Of a DNA stretch of 64,000 nucleotides, positions 43,682 to 52,130 are shown piece by piece. Where the stretch lies: contig JBEKAB010000001.1 of the NCBI GenBank assembly GCA_050018415.1, positions 1-64,000 on the forward strand, written 5' to 3'. Numbering within the stretch: position 1 is the stretch's first letter; every line of letters begins with the position of its first letter. Source of the DNA: UBA1161 sp002311745 (GTDB lineage Bacteria > Planctomycetota > Phycisphaerae > Tepidisphaerales > Tepidisphaeraceae). Position numbers and translations under genes: made by a program. Below the pieces are notes generated by a model, which ran no database searches, was not told the DNA's origin, and saw nothing but the letters and a program-made list of their open reading frames with translations.

Positions 43682-44743
43682 ATGGCCGCGAAAACCAAAA
43701 AAGACTTGCTTCGCCGCACGATCGAGCACATCGATATCACCCGCCACAACGTCGTGCCGATGGTCGATGCTTTTGGGCCCATGTCCTATAGCGCCCGCGA
43801 TTTGCACCGGGCGGCGGAGATCTACGACCGCATGCTCCGCGACGGCGATTGCGGCATCATCCTCTGCCTGGCCGGCTCTCTTGTCAGTGCGGGCTTGAAA
43901 AAAGTCTTCGTCGACATGGTCCGCAACCGCATGGCCGACGCCATCGTCGCCACGGGAGCCAACATCGTCGATCAGGACTTCTTCGAAGCCCTGGGCTTTC
44001 GCCATTACCTCGCCGAGGATTACCTCAAGGCGGGCAACGATGATGCGCTGTTGCGCGAATTGATGATCGACCGCATCTACGACACGCTGATCGATGAAGA
44101 AGAGCTGCGTGTTTGCGACGAGACGATGCAGAAAATCATCGACGAAATGGAACCCAAGCCCTACAGCTCGCGCCAGATCATCCGCGAAATGGGGGCGTAC
44201 CTGGAAAAGCACGGCAAGACTTCCGACAGCATCGTTGGGGAGGCGTACCAGCAGGACGTGCCGATTTTCTGTCCGGCGTTCAGTGATTGTTCGGCGGGGT
44301 TCGGCTTCGTGGCCCACATCCAGAACCGCCAAGCCGCCGGAGGGCTCACCGTCAGCATCGACAGCGCCAAGGATTTTTACGAGCTGACGCAACTGAAGAT
44401 CAAGAGCCGGCAGACGGGGCTGTTCATGGTTGGCGGCGGGGTGCCCAAGAATTTCGCCCAGGACGTTGTCGTGGCCGCGGAAATCCTGGGCGCCCGTGCG
44501 CCCATGCACAAGTACGCCATTCAGATCACCGTGGCGGACGTGCGGGATGGAGCGCTCTCGGGCAGCACGCTGAAGGAAGCGAGCAGTTGGGGCAAGGTGG
44601 ACACGGTCTTCGAGCAGATGGTGTACAGCGAAGCGACGATCGCCGTGCCGCTGATCGTCGGCTACGCCTATCACAAGGGCGGCTGGCGCCATCGCACGGC
44701 GCGGACGTGGAACCAACTTCTGGAACCGGCGGCCGTCGGTTAG
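43682..44743 (+). CDS. Deoxyhypusine-synthase-like protein
   Basis: This 353-residue NAD-dependent protein is of the deoxyhypusine synthase family, which in bacteria includes homospermidine synthase-like and uncharacterised members. The Rossmann-type segments (DGDCGIILCLAGSLVSAGLKK) and the C-terminal TLKEASSWGKV motif with Lys305, the covalent enzyme-imine lysine in eukaryotic DHS, are present. Bacteria lack eIF5A, so a spermidine- or putrescine-based aminobutyl transfer to another acceptor is expected. AAGGAG is 6 bases before ATG 43682. Expression appears controlled by the attenuator upstream. Confidence 0.8.
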   Translation: MAAKTKKDLLRRTIEHIDITRHNVVPMVDAFGPMSYSARDLHRAAEIYDRMLRDGDCGIILCLAGSLVSAGLKKVFVDMVRNRMADAIVATGANIVDQDFFEALGFRHYLAEDYLKAGNDDALLRELMIDRIYDTLIDEEELRVCDETMQKIIDEMEPKPYSSRQIIREMGAYLEKHGKTSDSIVGEAYQQDVPIFCPAFSDCSAGFGFVAHIQNRQAAGGLTVSIDSAKDFYELTQLKIKSRQTGLFMVGGGVPKNFAQDVVVAAEILGARAPMHKYAIQITVADVRDGALSGSTLKEASSWGKVDTVFEQMVYSEATIAVPLIVGYAYHKGGWRHRTARTWNQLLEPAAVG

Positions 44744-44845
44744 CCGAGCACGCCGGGTCGGTTAAAAGAGCGATTTTCTTTGGGAAAGCTCGAGTTTATC
44801 ACGTGCCGGCCTTGTCAAACCGGCGGGATCGTATAGTCTGCCAAC

Positions 44846-46189
44846 ATGGCCTGGGGTATGGAAGGGTCCTCCGGCGGACAACGGCCCTCGCGGCCGCCGC
44901 GGTGGCAGCACCGAGCGCACAGCGACGCCAACGCCCACGCCGGTTGCTCCGGTAGCGAGCCATCCCCCTCCTGCGATCATCCCCTGGTCAGCCGCCAACC
45001 ACCCGAACTGATCACCCAACAAGATCAGTTAACGCGACTCCTGGAATACCTCAAGGCCGCCGGATCGTTCGCCTACGACAGCGAATTCATCGGGGAGCTC
45101 AGCTACGAACCGCAGCTTTGCCTGATCCAGGTGGCATCGGCGTCGCGCATCGCCCTGATCGACCCGCTGGCCCAAATCGACGTGACGCCGTTTTGGGAGC
45201 TGGTCGCGGAAGCTTCGGTGGAAAAAGTCGTTCACGCGGGGCTGCAGGACGTGGAGCCGCTGTTCCGCCGGGTGAATCGGCCCCCGGCCAATTTGTTCGA
45301 CACCCAGATCGCCGCGGGATTCGTCGGACTCGGATACCCGCTGTCCCTCTCGAAGCTGGTGGGCGCCGTGCTGGGCGTCAAATTAAGCAAGGGGCTGACG
45401 TTCACGCACTGGGATCGCCGGCCGCTGTCCGATCACCAGCTTCGCTACGCGGCCGATGACGTGCGGTATTTGCCGGCGGTGCGGCAGGAAATCGGCAAGC
45501 GCCTGGAGGCGGCCGGCCATAGTGCCTGGGCCAAAGAAGAATCATCAGCGCTAGCGGATCCGTCGCTTTACGCGTTTGATCCGGAGAGGCAATACCTCAG
45601 GCTGCGCGGCGCCGGCGGCCTGCCGCCGCGAAACCAGGCGGTCTTGCGCGAGCTGATGAACTGGAGGGATCAAGCGGCCCGGCAGGAAGACCTGCCGCCG
45701 CGAACGCTGCTGCGCGACCAAATCCTGATCGAGATGGCTCGCGCGCCGGTGGAATCGGTGGCGGGATTGGCCAAAGTGCGGGGCCTGCCGCGACCGGTGG
45801 AGTCCGCCCACGGGGCCGAGATCGTGCAGGCCACGCGGCGGGCGATGGCCCTGCCGCACGATCAGTTGCCCACCGTCGTGAATCATGAGCCGACGCCGCC
45901 GGATAAGTTCCGCGCCGATGCCCTGCATTTTGCGCTGCAATGTTTGTGTGCCGGGCGGCAAATCGATCCCACCCTGGTCGCCAGCCGCCAGGAAATCGGC
46001 GAGCTGTATCGCCTGTGGCGCAGCGGCGAAGACCCGTCGGCTATGCGCCTGTTGCGCGGCTGGCGCCGCCAGGCCGTCGGCGAAGCCTTGCTAGCCCTGC
46101 TGCGGGGCGAACAACACCTGTCCGTCCGCTGGACCGGCGATGCGCTGCAGACCTCCGTGGGACGAATACCACCAGCAACGAAGGAGTAG
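44846..46189 (+). CDS. rnd: Ribonuclease D-like 3'-5' exonuclease
   Basis: This is a 447-residue DEDDy exonuclease of the RNase D type. After a 50-residue low-complexity N-terminus, the exonuclease domain shows FAYDSEFIGE (Asp/Glu of motif I), DTQIAAGFVGLGYPL (motif II) and LRYAADDVRYL (motif III with Tyr and Asp). HRDC-like helices follow (about 260-340 and 370-440). It trims tRNA and stable RNA 3' ends. The true start could be a little downstream of ATG 44846. The stop codon TAG overlaps the ribosome site of the FmdB-type gene 2 bases beyond. Confidence 0.85.
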   Translation: MAWGMEGSSGGQRPSRPPRWQHRAHSDANAHAGCSGSEPSPSCDHPLVSRQPPELITQQDQLTRLLEYLKAAGSFAYDSEFIGELSYEPQLCLIQVASASRIALIDPLAQIDVTPFWELVAEASVEKVVHAGLQDVEPLFRRVNRPPANLFDTQIAAGFVGLGYPLSLSKLVGAVLGVKLSKGLTFTHWDRRPLSDHQLRYAADDVRYLPAVRQEIGKRLEAAGHSAWAKEESSALADPSLYAFDPERQYLRLRGAGGLPPRNQAVLRELMNWRDQAARQEDLPPRTLLRDQILIEMARAPVESVAGLAKVRGLPRPVESAHGAEIVQATRRAMALPHDQLPTVVNHEPTPPDKFRADALHFALQCLCAGRQIDPTLVASRQEIGELYRLWRSGEDPSAMRLLRGWRRQAVGEALLALLRGEQHLSVRWTGDALQTSVGRIPPATKE

Positions 46190-46191
46190 CC

Positions 46192-46416
46192 GTGCCGGTT
46201 TACGAATACACCTGTCAAAAATGCCGCACGGCGTTCGAGCGCCTGGTGAAGTCGATCTCGGCCGACGCGGCCGTGCGGTGCCCCAAGTGCGGATCAACGC
46301 GGACGTCGCGCTCGCTGAGCGTGTTTGCCGTCGGCACCCAGACGCACAAAACAACCGATGGTCCAGCGGGCATCTGCGGCCGCTGCGGCGGGCCCGGGCC
46401 GTGCGCCATCGATTGA
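46192..46416 (+). CDS. FmdB-type zinc-ribbon protein
   Basis: This is a 74-residue protein of the FmdB/CxxC_CxxC_SSSS family. An N-terminal zinc ribbon MPVYEYTCQKC...RCPKCGS has the two CxxC pairs (Cys8/Cys11 and Cys30/Cys33). A second CGRCGGPGPC cluster lies at the C-terminus. The start is GTG 46192, with AAGGAG 5 bases upstream, overlapping the rnd stop. It is co-transcribed with rnd and probably ends at the hairpin at 46444-46470. Function is not known; regulation or metal handling is suggested for the family. Confidence 0.85.
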   Translation: MPVYEYTCQKCRTAFERLVKSISADAAVRCPKCGSTRTSRSLSVFAVGTQTHKTTDGPAGICGRCGGPGPCAID

Positions 46417-46443
46417 GGCCAATGGTGCGGTGGTCAAACGAAA

Positions 46444-46470
46444 AAGGCGGCGCTCTGCGGGCGCCGCCTT
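46444..46470. terminator. Bidirectional terminator between fmdB-type and mini-flagellin genes
   Basis: AAGGCGGCGC (46444-46453) and GCGCCGCCTT (46461-46470) form a perfect 10-bp stem with a 7-base loop. On the minus strand it is followed by TTTTTCGTTT. On the plus strand it is followed by a weaker GGTGGGTTTA. It lies between the convergent fmdB-type and flagellin-like genes. Confidence 0.75.
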
Positions 46471-46495
46471 CGGTGGGTTTATTCTGCCGTCGGGG

Positions 46496-46756
46496 TTATT
46501 GCGGAGGCTTCAACACGGGCGGAGGCGCGGCGTTGGCCTGCACCAGGATGGGCGATCGCGTCAGACCCGCCGTTTCCGCGGCGAGGTCCACGTCGCGGAT
46601 GTTGCTTTCGCTGGCGGAGATGTTTTCCAGAGCGACCGACAGGCTGTTGGAGGTAGCCTGAATAAGGTCGGTCTGGAACGCACCCAGTCGGGCGCGGAGA
46701 GTCGCCACCTGATTGAGGGCGGTGAGGGAAGAGATCTTCGTGTCAATCCGACTCAT
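46496..46756 (-). CDS. Flagellin C-terminal-domain mini-protein
   Basis: This 86-residue protein consists only of a flagellin-type C-terminal (D0/D1) helical domain. It reads ALNQVATLRARLGAFQTDLIQ followed by SVALENISASESNIRDVDLAAETAGLTRSPILVQANAA, the same helix pattern as the end of FliC. It then diverges to a Pro-rich tail instead of the usual LLR ending. GGAGG 7 bases before ATG 46756 shows it is a translated gene, and no N-terminal flagellin part precedes it on this strand. It may act with the flagellar filament, hook-associated proteins or FliS. No full-length flagellin or other flagellar gene is in the window. Confidence 0.65.
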   Translation of the reverse strand: MSRIDTKISSLTALNQVATLRARLGAFQTDLIQATSNSLSVALENISASESNIRDVDLAAETAGLTRSPILVQANAAPPPVLKPPQ

Positions 46757-47484
46757 GGGTATCCTCCGTGATACTCGGCCGGGCCATTGGCCGACGGCCG
46801 TTTTTTGCGCGGCGGGGATCCGTCCCCGACGCATACCGATGGATGTGGCCGACGCCGATCCGCCGCGGGCATCCCCGCCCATCGGGCGACCGCGCGGCCG
46901 AAACACTCACGATAGAACCGCTAGAGCCGGCGCTCCGCTCCGGCTGTGAAGTGAAATGGCGCTAATGTGGGGTTGAGAACCTCCTTGTTCCAAAGGGACT
47001 GGCGACCGAATCCGTTCGATCGTTGACTTGGCTTCATTCTTCGGGCAGGTGACCGCGCAAACTTTAGAGCACAACGCGGACAAATACCGCGCGGCGGCCG
47101 CGGCTGATAAAAACGCGCCGCTTGCGCTGACGCAAGGCAGACTTACAGATCCGATGCGCAAAAAAATGGGCCCAAGGACCGCCCCTCCGGCCATCCTTGA
47201 GCCCGCAGTTCCGTTCGCCGGACTGGGCGGCACCGGCACCCACCATCGCTGAATGGCGCCGATGACTGTTTTCTCAATTGATGATGCTCGCCCCTGGCGT
47301 CGGCCATCGCTTTGGCCATCGCGGAGCTGCCATCGCAACGCCGCCATTCCCTCGACGCCACTTGCCCCATGCTACAAGAAATCGCCGCACATGGGAAGCC
47401 CACACAAAAAAATAATCACAACAGGCTGACGAGAGCCCTTGGCGATCACGCGGCTGACTGTTTTAGGTGTCGCAACGATGCGGC
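46757..47484. other. Large intergenic region
   Basis: About 730 bases without a supportable gene. A plus-strand frame at 47028-47252 (starting at TTG) and minus-strand frames here lack family features and ribosome sites. The region separates the mini-flagellin gene from frr and probably holds the promoter of the minus-strand mini-flagellin gene. No repeat or RNA structure stands out beyond short GC-rich palindromes. Confidence 0.45.
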
Positions 47485-48045
47485 TCAAATTTGCATGATC
47501 TCGGCGCGCTTCTTCTCCACCAGCTCGTCCACCTTCGCCTCGTATTGCTTGGTCAATTCCTGGATTTGCTCTTTGCCGTGGTCCGCGTCGTCCTCGGCCA
47601 CGACGCCGCCCTTCTCCTCGGTCTCCAGGACCTTGTTGGCGTCGCGGCGGGCGTTGCGAATGGCGACCTTGGCGGCCTCGGCGAATTGCTTGCATTGCCC
47701 GGTAAGCTGAAGGCGCCGCTCCTGCGACAGCGACGGCAAGACCAGGCGAATCTGCCGGCCGTCGCTGTGCGGCGTCAGACCGATCTTGCTGTCATTGATC
47801 GCCTTCTCAATCGCCCGGATATCCCCCGGATTAAACGGCTTGATGAGCAACTGCGTGGCCTCCGGCACGGCGATCGCCGCGATGGAGCGCAGGTCCGTCG
47901 GCGAGCCGTAATAATCCACCTTCATGTGCTCCACCAACGCCGGCGACGCTCTGCCGGTACGAATCCCCCGCAGCTCCAACTGCAAGTGATCTGTCGCCTT
48001 CTCCATGTGCATTTCACAATCAAGAAGTATGTCGTCGACCGGCAT
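47485..48045 (-). CDS. frr: Ribosome recycling factor
   Basis: This is a 186-residue RRF of normal length. Family stretches RGIRTGRASPALVEHMKVDYYGSPTDLRSIAAI and the C-terminal KEQIQELTKQYEAKVDELVEKKRAEIM helix are present. It splits post-termination ribosomes with EF-G. It is the second gene of the pyrH-frr pair; pyrH ends 9 bases upstream. No terminator was identified after it. Confidence 0.95.
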   Translation of the reverse strand: MPVDDILLDCEMHMEKATDHLQLELRGIRTGRASPALVEHMKVDYYGSPTDLRSIAAIAVPEATQLLIKPFNPGDIRAIEKAINDSKIGLTPHSDGRQIRLVLPSLSQERRLQLTGQCKQFAEAAKVAIRNARRDANKVLETEEKGGVVAEDDADHGKEQIQELTKQYEAKVDELVEKKRAEIMQI

Positions 48046-48054
48046 AAGAAGACC

Positions 48055-48816
48055 TCACTTGGGCACGATCTTGGTCCCGACGTTCTGGCCGCGGATGACC
48101 TTCGCAAGGTTGCCGGGGGTTTTCAAATTGAACACCACCAGCGGGATTTTGCGCTCCATGCAGAGCGTGATCGCGGTCAGGTCCATGACGCGAAGCTTCT
48201 CGGCCAGGACGTGCTCGTAGGAAATGTTCTGCAGCATGCGGGCCTTGGGGTCCTGCTTGGGATCGGCGGAATAGATGCCGTCCACCTTCGTGCCTTTGAG
48301 CAGCACGTCCGCGCCGATCTCGGTGGCGCGCAGGGCGGCGCAGGTGTCGGTGGTGAAGAAGGGGTTGCCGGTGCCGCCGGCCAGGATCAGCACGCGGCCT
48401 TTTTCCAGGTGGCGCACGGCCCGGCGGCGAATGAACGGCTCGCAAACGCTGTAAACGCCCAAGGCCGACTGCACGCGCGTGGGCTGGCCCATTTTTTCCA
48501 TCGTCTCCTGCAAAGCAACGGCGTTGAGGACCGTGGCCAACATGCCCATGTAGTCGGCGGTGGCGCGCGGGATGTTGCCATCCTCGGCGAACGTAGCGCC
48601 GCGGATGAAATTGCCGCCGCCCACGACGATCGCCAGTTGCACGCCTAATTGCGCCACCTCCGCGCATTGGCGGGCGATGGTGTCCAGCTCGGGCGCTTCG
48701 ATGCCGAAGGAACCTTCGCGGCAGAATCCTTCGCCGCTGATTTTTAGCAGGACGCGGGAGTAGCCGGCGGCGGATTCCCGGCCGGCCGCCGCCTTGGCGG
48801 ATTTGGTGTCGTGCAT
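48055..48816 (-). CDS. pyrH: UMP kinase
   Basis: This is a 253-residue uridylate kinase of the amino-acid kinase fold. Motifs LLKISGEGF near the N-terminus, IVVGGGNFIRG, ATVLNAVALQ, GTGNPFFTTDTCAALRATEIGADVLLKGTKVDGIYS and the C-terminal KVIRGQNVGTKI are typical. It converts UMP to UDP for RNA and nucleotide-sugar synthesis. It is co-transcribed with frr and divergent from aroK, with 66 bases between the starts. A 15-residue N-terminal extension is unusual but harmless. Confidence 0.95.
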   Translation of the reverse strand: MHDTKSAKAAAGRESAAGYSRVLLKISGEGFCREGSFGIEAPELDTIARQCAEVAQLGVQLAIVVGGGNFIRGATFAEDGNIPRATADYMGMLATVLNAVALQETMEKMGQPTRVQSALGVYSVCEPFIRRRAVRHLEKGRVLILAGGTGNPFFTTDTCAALRATEIGADVLLKGTKVDGIYSADPKQDPKARMLQNISYEHVLAEKLRVMDLTAITLCMERKIPLVVFNLKTPGNLAKVIRGQNVGTKIVPK

Positions 48817-48882
48817 GGGCCTGGATTATAGCGACCGCTGCCGCGTTGTCTTCCTGGCGTTGCGATCTATATTGGGCGGGCG

Positions 48883-49398
48883 ATGAGCGTGTTCCTGATC
48901 GGCTACCGCGGGTGCGGAAAGAGCACCATCGGACGCAACCTGGCCCGGCGGCTGCGGCAAGAGTTCCTCGACAGCGACGAGTTGATCGTCCAAAGAGCGG
49001 GCAAGACCATCCGCGAGATTTTCCGCGAAGAAGGCGAGCCGGCCTTTCGCGATCTGGAGGCACAGCTCATCCTGGAGCTGGCGGGACGGAAGGATCACGT
49101 GATCGCCCTGGGCGGCGGAGCGTTGGAGCGCGCGGAGAACCGCCGGGCATTGGGCGCCGGGGACCATCAGATCATTTACCTCCGCTGCGAAGTGATGGAG
49201 CTGTTGCGGCGCATCGGCGGGGACGCGGGGACATCCGATAATCGGCCGCACCTGACCAACCTGGGCGGAGGGATAGAGGAAATCCAAAAGCTGCTGGCGC
49301 AGCGCGAGCCGATCTATAGAGCGGCGATGACCGCTGAGCTGGACGTAACCCATCTGACGCCGGACCAGGCGGCCCAACAGATCGTCCTGCTGCTGTAG
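48883..49398 (+). CDS. aroK: Shikimate kinase
   Basis: This is a 171-residue P-loop kinase phosphorylating shikimate in aromatic amino-acid synthesis. Walker A GYRGCGKST is at 7-15. The DSDELI substrate site near 30-35, the FREEGEPAFRDLE lid segment and the IALGGGAL phosphate-binding loop are in place. Length is normal. It is followed after 7 bases by the prepilin peptidase gene, so the two may be co-transcribed. Divergent from pyrH. Confidence 0.92.
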   Translation: MSVFLIGYRGCGKSTIGRNLARRLRQEFLDSDELIVQRAGKTIREIFREEGEPAFRDLEAQLILELAGRKDHVIALGGGALERAENRRALGAGDHQIIYLRCEVMELLRRIGGDAGTSDNRPHLTNLGGGIEEIQKLLAQREPIYRAAMTAELDVTHLTPDQAAQQIVLLL

Positions 49399-49405
49399 AG
49401 ATCGC

Positions 49406-50656
49406 ATGAGCCCACATCTTGTTTTTATCATCTTTTTGTTCGTGCTGGGGACGTGCGTGGGGAGTTTTTTGAACGTTGTGATCTATCGTCTGCCACGGGG
49501 GATGTCGCTGTGGTGGCCGCCGTCGCGTTGCCCGCGGTGCGAAAAGCCGCTGGCGTGGTACGACAATGTGCCGGTGCTGGGATGGATCATGCTCGGGGGC
49601 AGGTGCCGTTATTGCCGCAAGCCGATTTCGCCGCAGTATCCGATCATCGAGGCCGTCACGGGAATTTTGTTTGCGTTCTATTACGCGATGTTTTTTGTGC
49701 TGCACCTGGGGCCGTGCCTCGGCGCATCGCCGCTGTTGCTGTTTGCCCACGACCCGAGCAATCGCGCCGGCCTGTGGCCGCTGTACGGGCTGGACATGGT
49801 TCTGATCGCCGGCCTGCTGGCGGCCAGCGTGATCGACGTCGAGTATTACGTGATCCCCGCGTCGATCCCGTGGTGGATTGCCGCGGCGGCGGTCGTGGTG
49901 CACGGCTGGGTGGACCGGCCGTGGACGATGGGCACGCTCACGGCAGCGCCGGCTGCAATGTCGCTGGCGGCCGGGGCGGCCGTGGGATTGGCGATCAGCA
50001 TCGCCCTGCTCTTTCTGAAAATCATCCCCCTGAGTTTCCCCGACGGGGATCTGCTGGAAGGGGAGCGGCGTGAGCTGGAACAAAAGGCCCGGCAGGCGCA
50101 AGAAAGCGGCCGGAGCGTTCCGGAAATTCCGCCGGAACTGACCCCCGCGCAGGTCCGCGCGGAGATGCGCAAAGAAATGCTTTTTTTATTCGCCCCCGTG
50201 ATATTGGGCGGGGCATCGCTGCTGCTGTACACCTACGTGCCGGCGGTGGCGCGCTTTTGGCTGCACGGCTGGCGGCACTATTGGCTCAGCGGCTGCCTGG
50301 GCTCGTTGCTGGGCGCGATGGTCGGGGGACTGGTGGTCTGGCTGGCCAGGATTCTCGGGTCGTACGGATTTGGCCGCGAAGCGATGGGCTTGGGCGACGT
50401 GCATCTGATGTTTGGCATCGGCGCGGTGCTGGGTGCGGGAGCCGCGACCGTGGCGTTTTTCATCGCGCCGTTTTTCGGGCTCGCCATCGCCATCTACATG
50501 CTGCTGACCGCGGCACGCCGCCAGTTGCCTTACGGACCCTATCTGAGCTTGGCCACCGCCTTTGTCATGCTATTCTATTGCCCGATTGCTGGTTATCTGA
50601 GGCCGGGAATCCAGGGACTGATGTACTTCGTCCGCCAGATTGTCGGCGCGTCCTGA
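49406..50656 (+). CDS. pilD: Type IV prepilin peptidase with long insertion
   Basis: This is a 416-residue membrane aspartic protease/N-methyltransferase. The cytoplasmic zinc domain has Cys42, Cys45, Cys67 and Cys70. Catalytic Asp144 lies in SVIDVEYYVIP and Asp331 in the GLGD motif at 328-331. The spacing between the two Asp is about 187, far more than in Pseudomonas PilD (about 64). The extra part (about 200-310) includes a charged soluble loop (LLEGERRELEQKARQ and PELTPAQVRAE) and additional membrane segments. It would process type IV-like pilins and the Flp-type pilin encoded at 18075. It is linked with aroK and lapA. Confidence 0.88.
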   Translation: MSPHLVFIIFLFVLGTCVGSFLNVVIYRLPRGMSLWWPPSRCPRCEKPLAWYDNVPVLGWIMLGGRCRYCRKPISPQYPIIEAVTGILFAFYYAMFFVLHLGPCLGASPLLLFAHDPSNRAGLWPLYGLDMVLIAGLLAASVIDVEYYVIPASIPWWIAAAAVVVHGWVDRPWTMGTLTAAPAAMSLAAGAAVGLAISIALLFLKIIPLSFPDGDLLEGERRELEQKARQAQESGRSVPEIPPELTPAQVRAEMRKEMLFLFAPVILGGASLLLYTYVPAVARFWLHGWRHYWLSGCLGSLLGAMVGGLVVWLARILGSYGFGREAMGLGDVHLMFGIGAVLGAGAATVAFFIAPFFGLAIAIYMLLTAARRQLPYGPYLSLATAFVMLFYCPIAGYLRPGIQGLMYFVRQIVGAS

Positions 50657-50671
50657 TGGCGAAAGGATCAC

Positions 50672-51022
50672 ATGGAAAACCTTTGGCTCAAAATCAAGGT
50701 CTGGACCAAGATCACCGTCTTCGCCCTGGTGGTGATTTTTCTGCTGATTTTCATCATAGAGAATGCCAACAAGCCGGTGACGATCTGGGTTTGGTTCGGC
50801 CACGACGTGGAAACCACGCTGCTGAAACTCATCCCGTCGTTGCTGCTGGTGGGCGTGGTGGGGACGCTGCTGATTCGCATGGCCTGGGGCACGCTGCGGC
50901 AGGTGAAGGATATCCGCCAGCGGCGTCAGGCTACGCAAGCGCAACAGGACCTGGCCGACATGCACACCAAGGCCGCGATGCTGCAAACCAGGCCGCAAAA
51001 CCCCTCGGCGCCTCCGCCGTGA
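50672..51022 (+). CDS. lapA: LapA-domain membrane protein
   Basis: This is a 116-residue protein with two hydrophobic segments (about 13-32 and 50-69) separated by a NANKPVTIWVWFGHDVETTLLKLIP stretch. A cytoplasmic basic tail follows (LRQVKDIRQRRQATQAQQD). This is the LapA/DUF1049 pattern, found with LapB in lipopolysaccharide regulation. It is weakly assigned because the domain is short. It lies downstream of the prepilin peptidase gene. Confidence 0.7.
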   Translation: MENLWLKIKVWTKITVFALVVIFLLIFIIENANKPVTIWVWFGHDVETTLLKLIPSLLLVGVVGTLLIRMAWGTLRQVKDIRQRRQATQAQQDLADMHTKAAMLQTRPQNPSAPPP

Positions 51023-51053
51023 CCCCCCGCCGCACGCGCCCTATACTGGGGCC

Positions 51054-51668
51054 ATGTCGATTGCCATCCTGGATTACGGCATGGCCAACCTGCGCTCCGT
51101 GCAAAAGGCGTTTGCGCAGGTTGGATTTGCCGCGGACATCATCGCGCAACCGGAGCACATCGACCGGGCCGAAAAACTCGTTTTGCCCGGCGTGGGGGCG
51201 TTCAAGGATGCCATCGCCACGCTGCGACAACGCAACCTCGCCGAGGCCATCCTGCGTCACGTCCAGCGCGGCCGGCCGTTTCTGGGAATCTGCCTGGGAC
51301 TGCAACTGCTGGTCGAGGTCGGCTACGAGGATGGCGAGCACCGCGGCCTGGGCGTGATCGGCGGCCAATGCGTGCGCTTCGACGTCGACCAAACCATGGG
51401 GCTGAAAGTCCCGCACATGGGATGGAATCAGCTCATGGTGAAGAATCCCTCGCCGCTGTTGCGCGATCTGCCGGCCGGATGCAACGTCTATTTTGTGCAC
51501 AGTTATCACGTGGTCCCGACGGATGGCCGCGTGATCGCCACGGAAACGGATTACGGCGGCGCGTTTGTCAGCAGCATTTGCCGCGACAACGTGATGGCCA
51601 CGCAGTTTCACCCGGAAAAGAGCCAGAAGATCGGGCTCAAAATACTGCAAAACTTTGCGTCGATCTGA
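51054..51668 (+). CDS. hisH: Imidazole glycerol phosphate synthase, glutamine amidotransferase subunit
   Basis: This is a 204-residue class I glutamine amidotransferase. Catalytic Cys80 lies in GICLGLQLL, and His186 and Glu188 in QFHPEKS. The N-terminal ILDYGMANLRSV and the LPGVGAFKDAI segment are HisH-specific. With HisF it forms IGP and AICAR in histidine synthesis. hisF and other his genes are not in the window. The convergent DUF420 gene ends 7 bases downstream. Confidence 0.92.
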   Translation: MSIAILDYGMANLRSVQKAFAQVGFAADIIAQPEHIDRAEKLVLPGVGAFKDAIATLRQRNLAEAILRHVQRGRPFLGICLGLQLLVEVGYEDGEHRGLGVIGGQCVRFDVDQTMGLKVPHMGWNQLMVKNPSPLLRDLPAGCNVYFVHSYHVVPTDGRVIATETDYGGAFVSSICRDNVMATQFHPEKSQKIGLKILQNFASI

Positions 51669-51675
51669 CGCCGCC

Positions 51676-52107
51676 TCATGTTGCCAGCGCCGTGTGGTAC
51701 AGCATCAGGTACACGATGACGCCGGTAACGGACACGAACAGCCAGATGCCGATGGTTTTGCGAGCCAGGCGCCGGTGGTTTTCCCAATCGCGGCGGTAGG
51801 CCCGCCGCAGGGTCAGGCAAATCATCGGCAGCATCACGATAGCCAGGATGAGGTGCGGATAGAGGACCATCCGATAGGTGTGCCGCAGCCACGGCGCTGC
51901 ATGGCTGGCGCCCGTGTGGTGCTCGCCGTGCTGGTAGTGATACGTCAGGTAACAAATCAGGAAGATCGCTGAAACGAGCGTCGCGCTGACCATCGTCCAC
52001 CCGTGGGCGCGCCATCTTTGCCTCTTGATAAGGCCATAGCCCGCGCAAAGCAGCAAGCCACTGGCGGCGTTGAGCGATGCGTCAAGCTCCGGAAAGCCGA
52101 AGCTCAT
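51676..52107 (-). CDS. DUF420 family membrane protein
   Basis: This is a 143-residue protein with four transmembrane helices and several conserved histidines (YHYQHGEHHTG, RHTYRMVLYPH). It matches the DUF420/CtaM group associated with cytochrome oxidase assembly and heme handling. Histidines probably bind metal or heme. It is downstream of the ABC-2 permease gene and may be co-transcribed with it. Function in this organism is inference. Confidence 0.75.
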   Translation of the reverse strand: MSFGFPELDASLNAASGLLLCAGYGLIKRQRWRAHGWTMVSATLVSAIFLICYLTYHYQHGEHHTGASHAAPWLRHTYRMVLYPHLILAIVMLPMICLTLRRAYRRDWENHRRLARKTIGIWLFVSVTGVIVYLMLYHTALAT

Positions 52108-52130
52108 CGGCTGGCCTCCTGATCAAGAAG

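Noticed and set aside
46757..47484. Small plus-strand frame at 47028-47252 as a real gene
   Set aside because: It begins with TTG without a ribosome site and has no recognisable domain; may be chance in GC-rich sequence.
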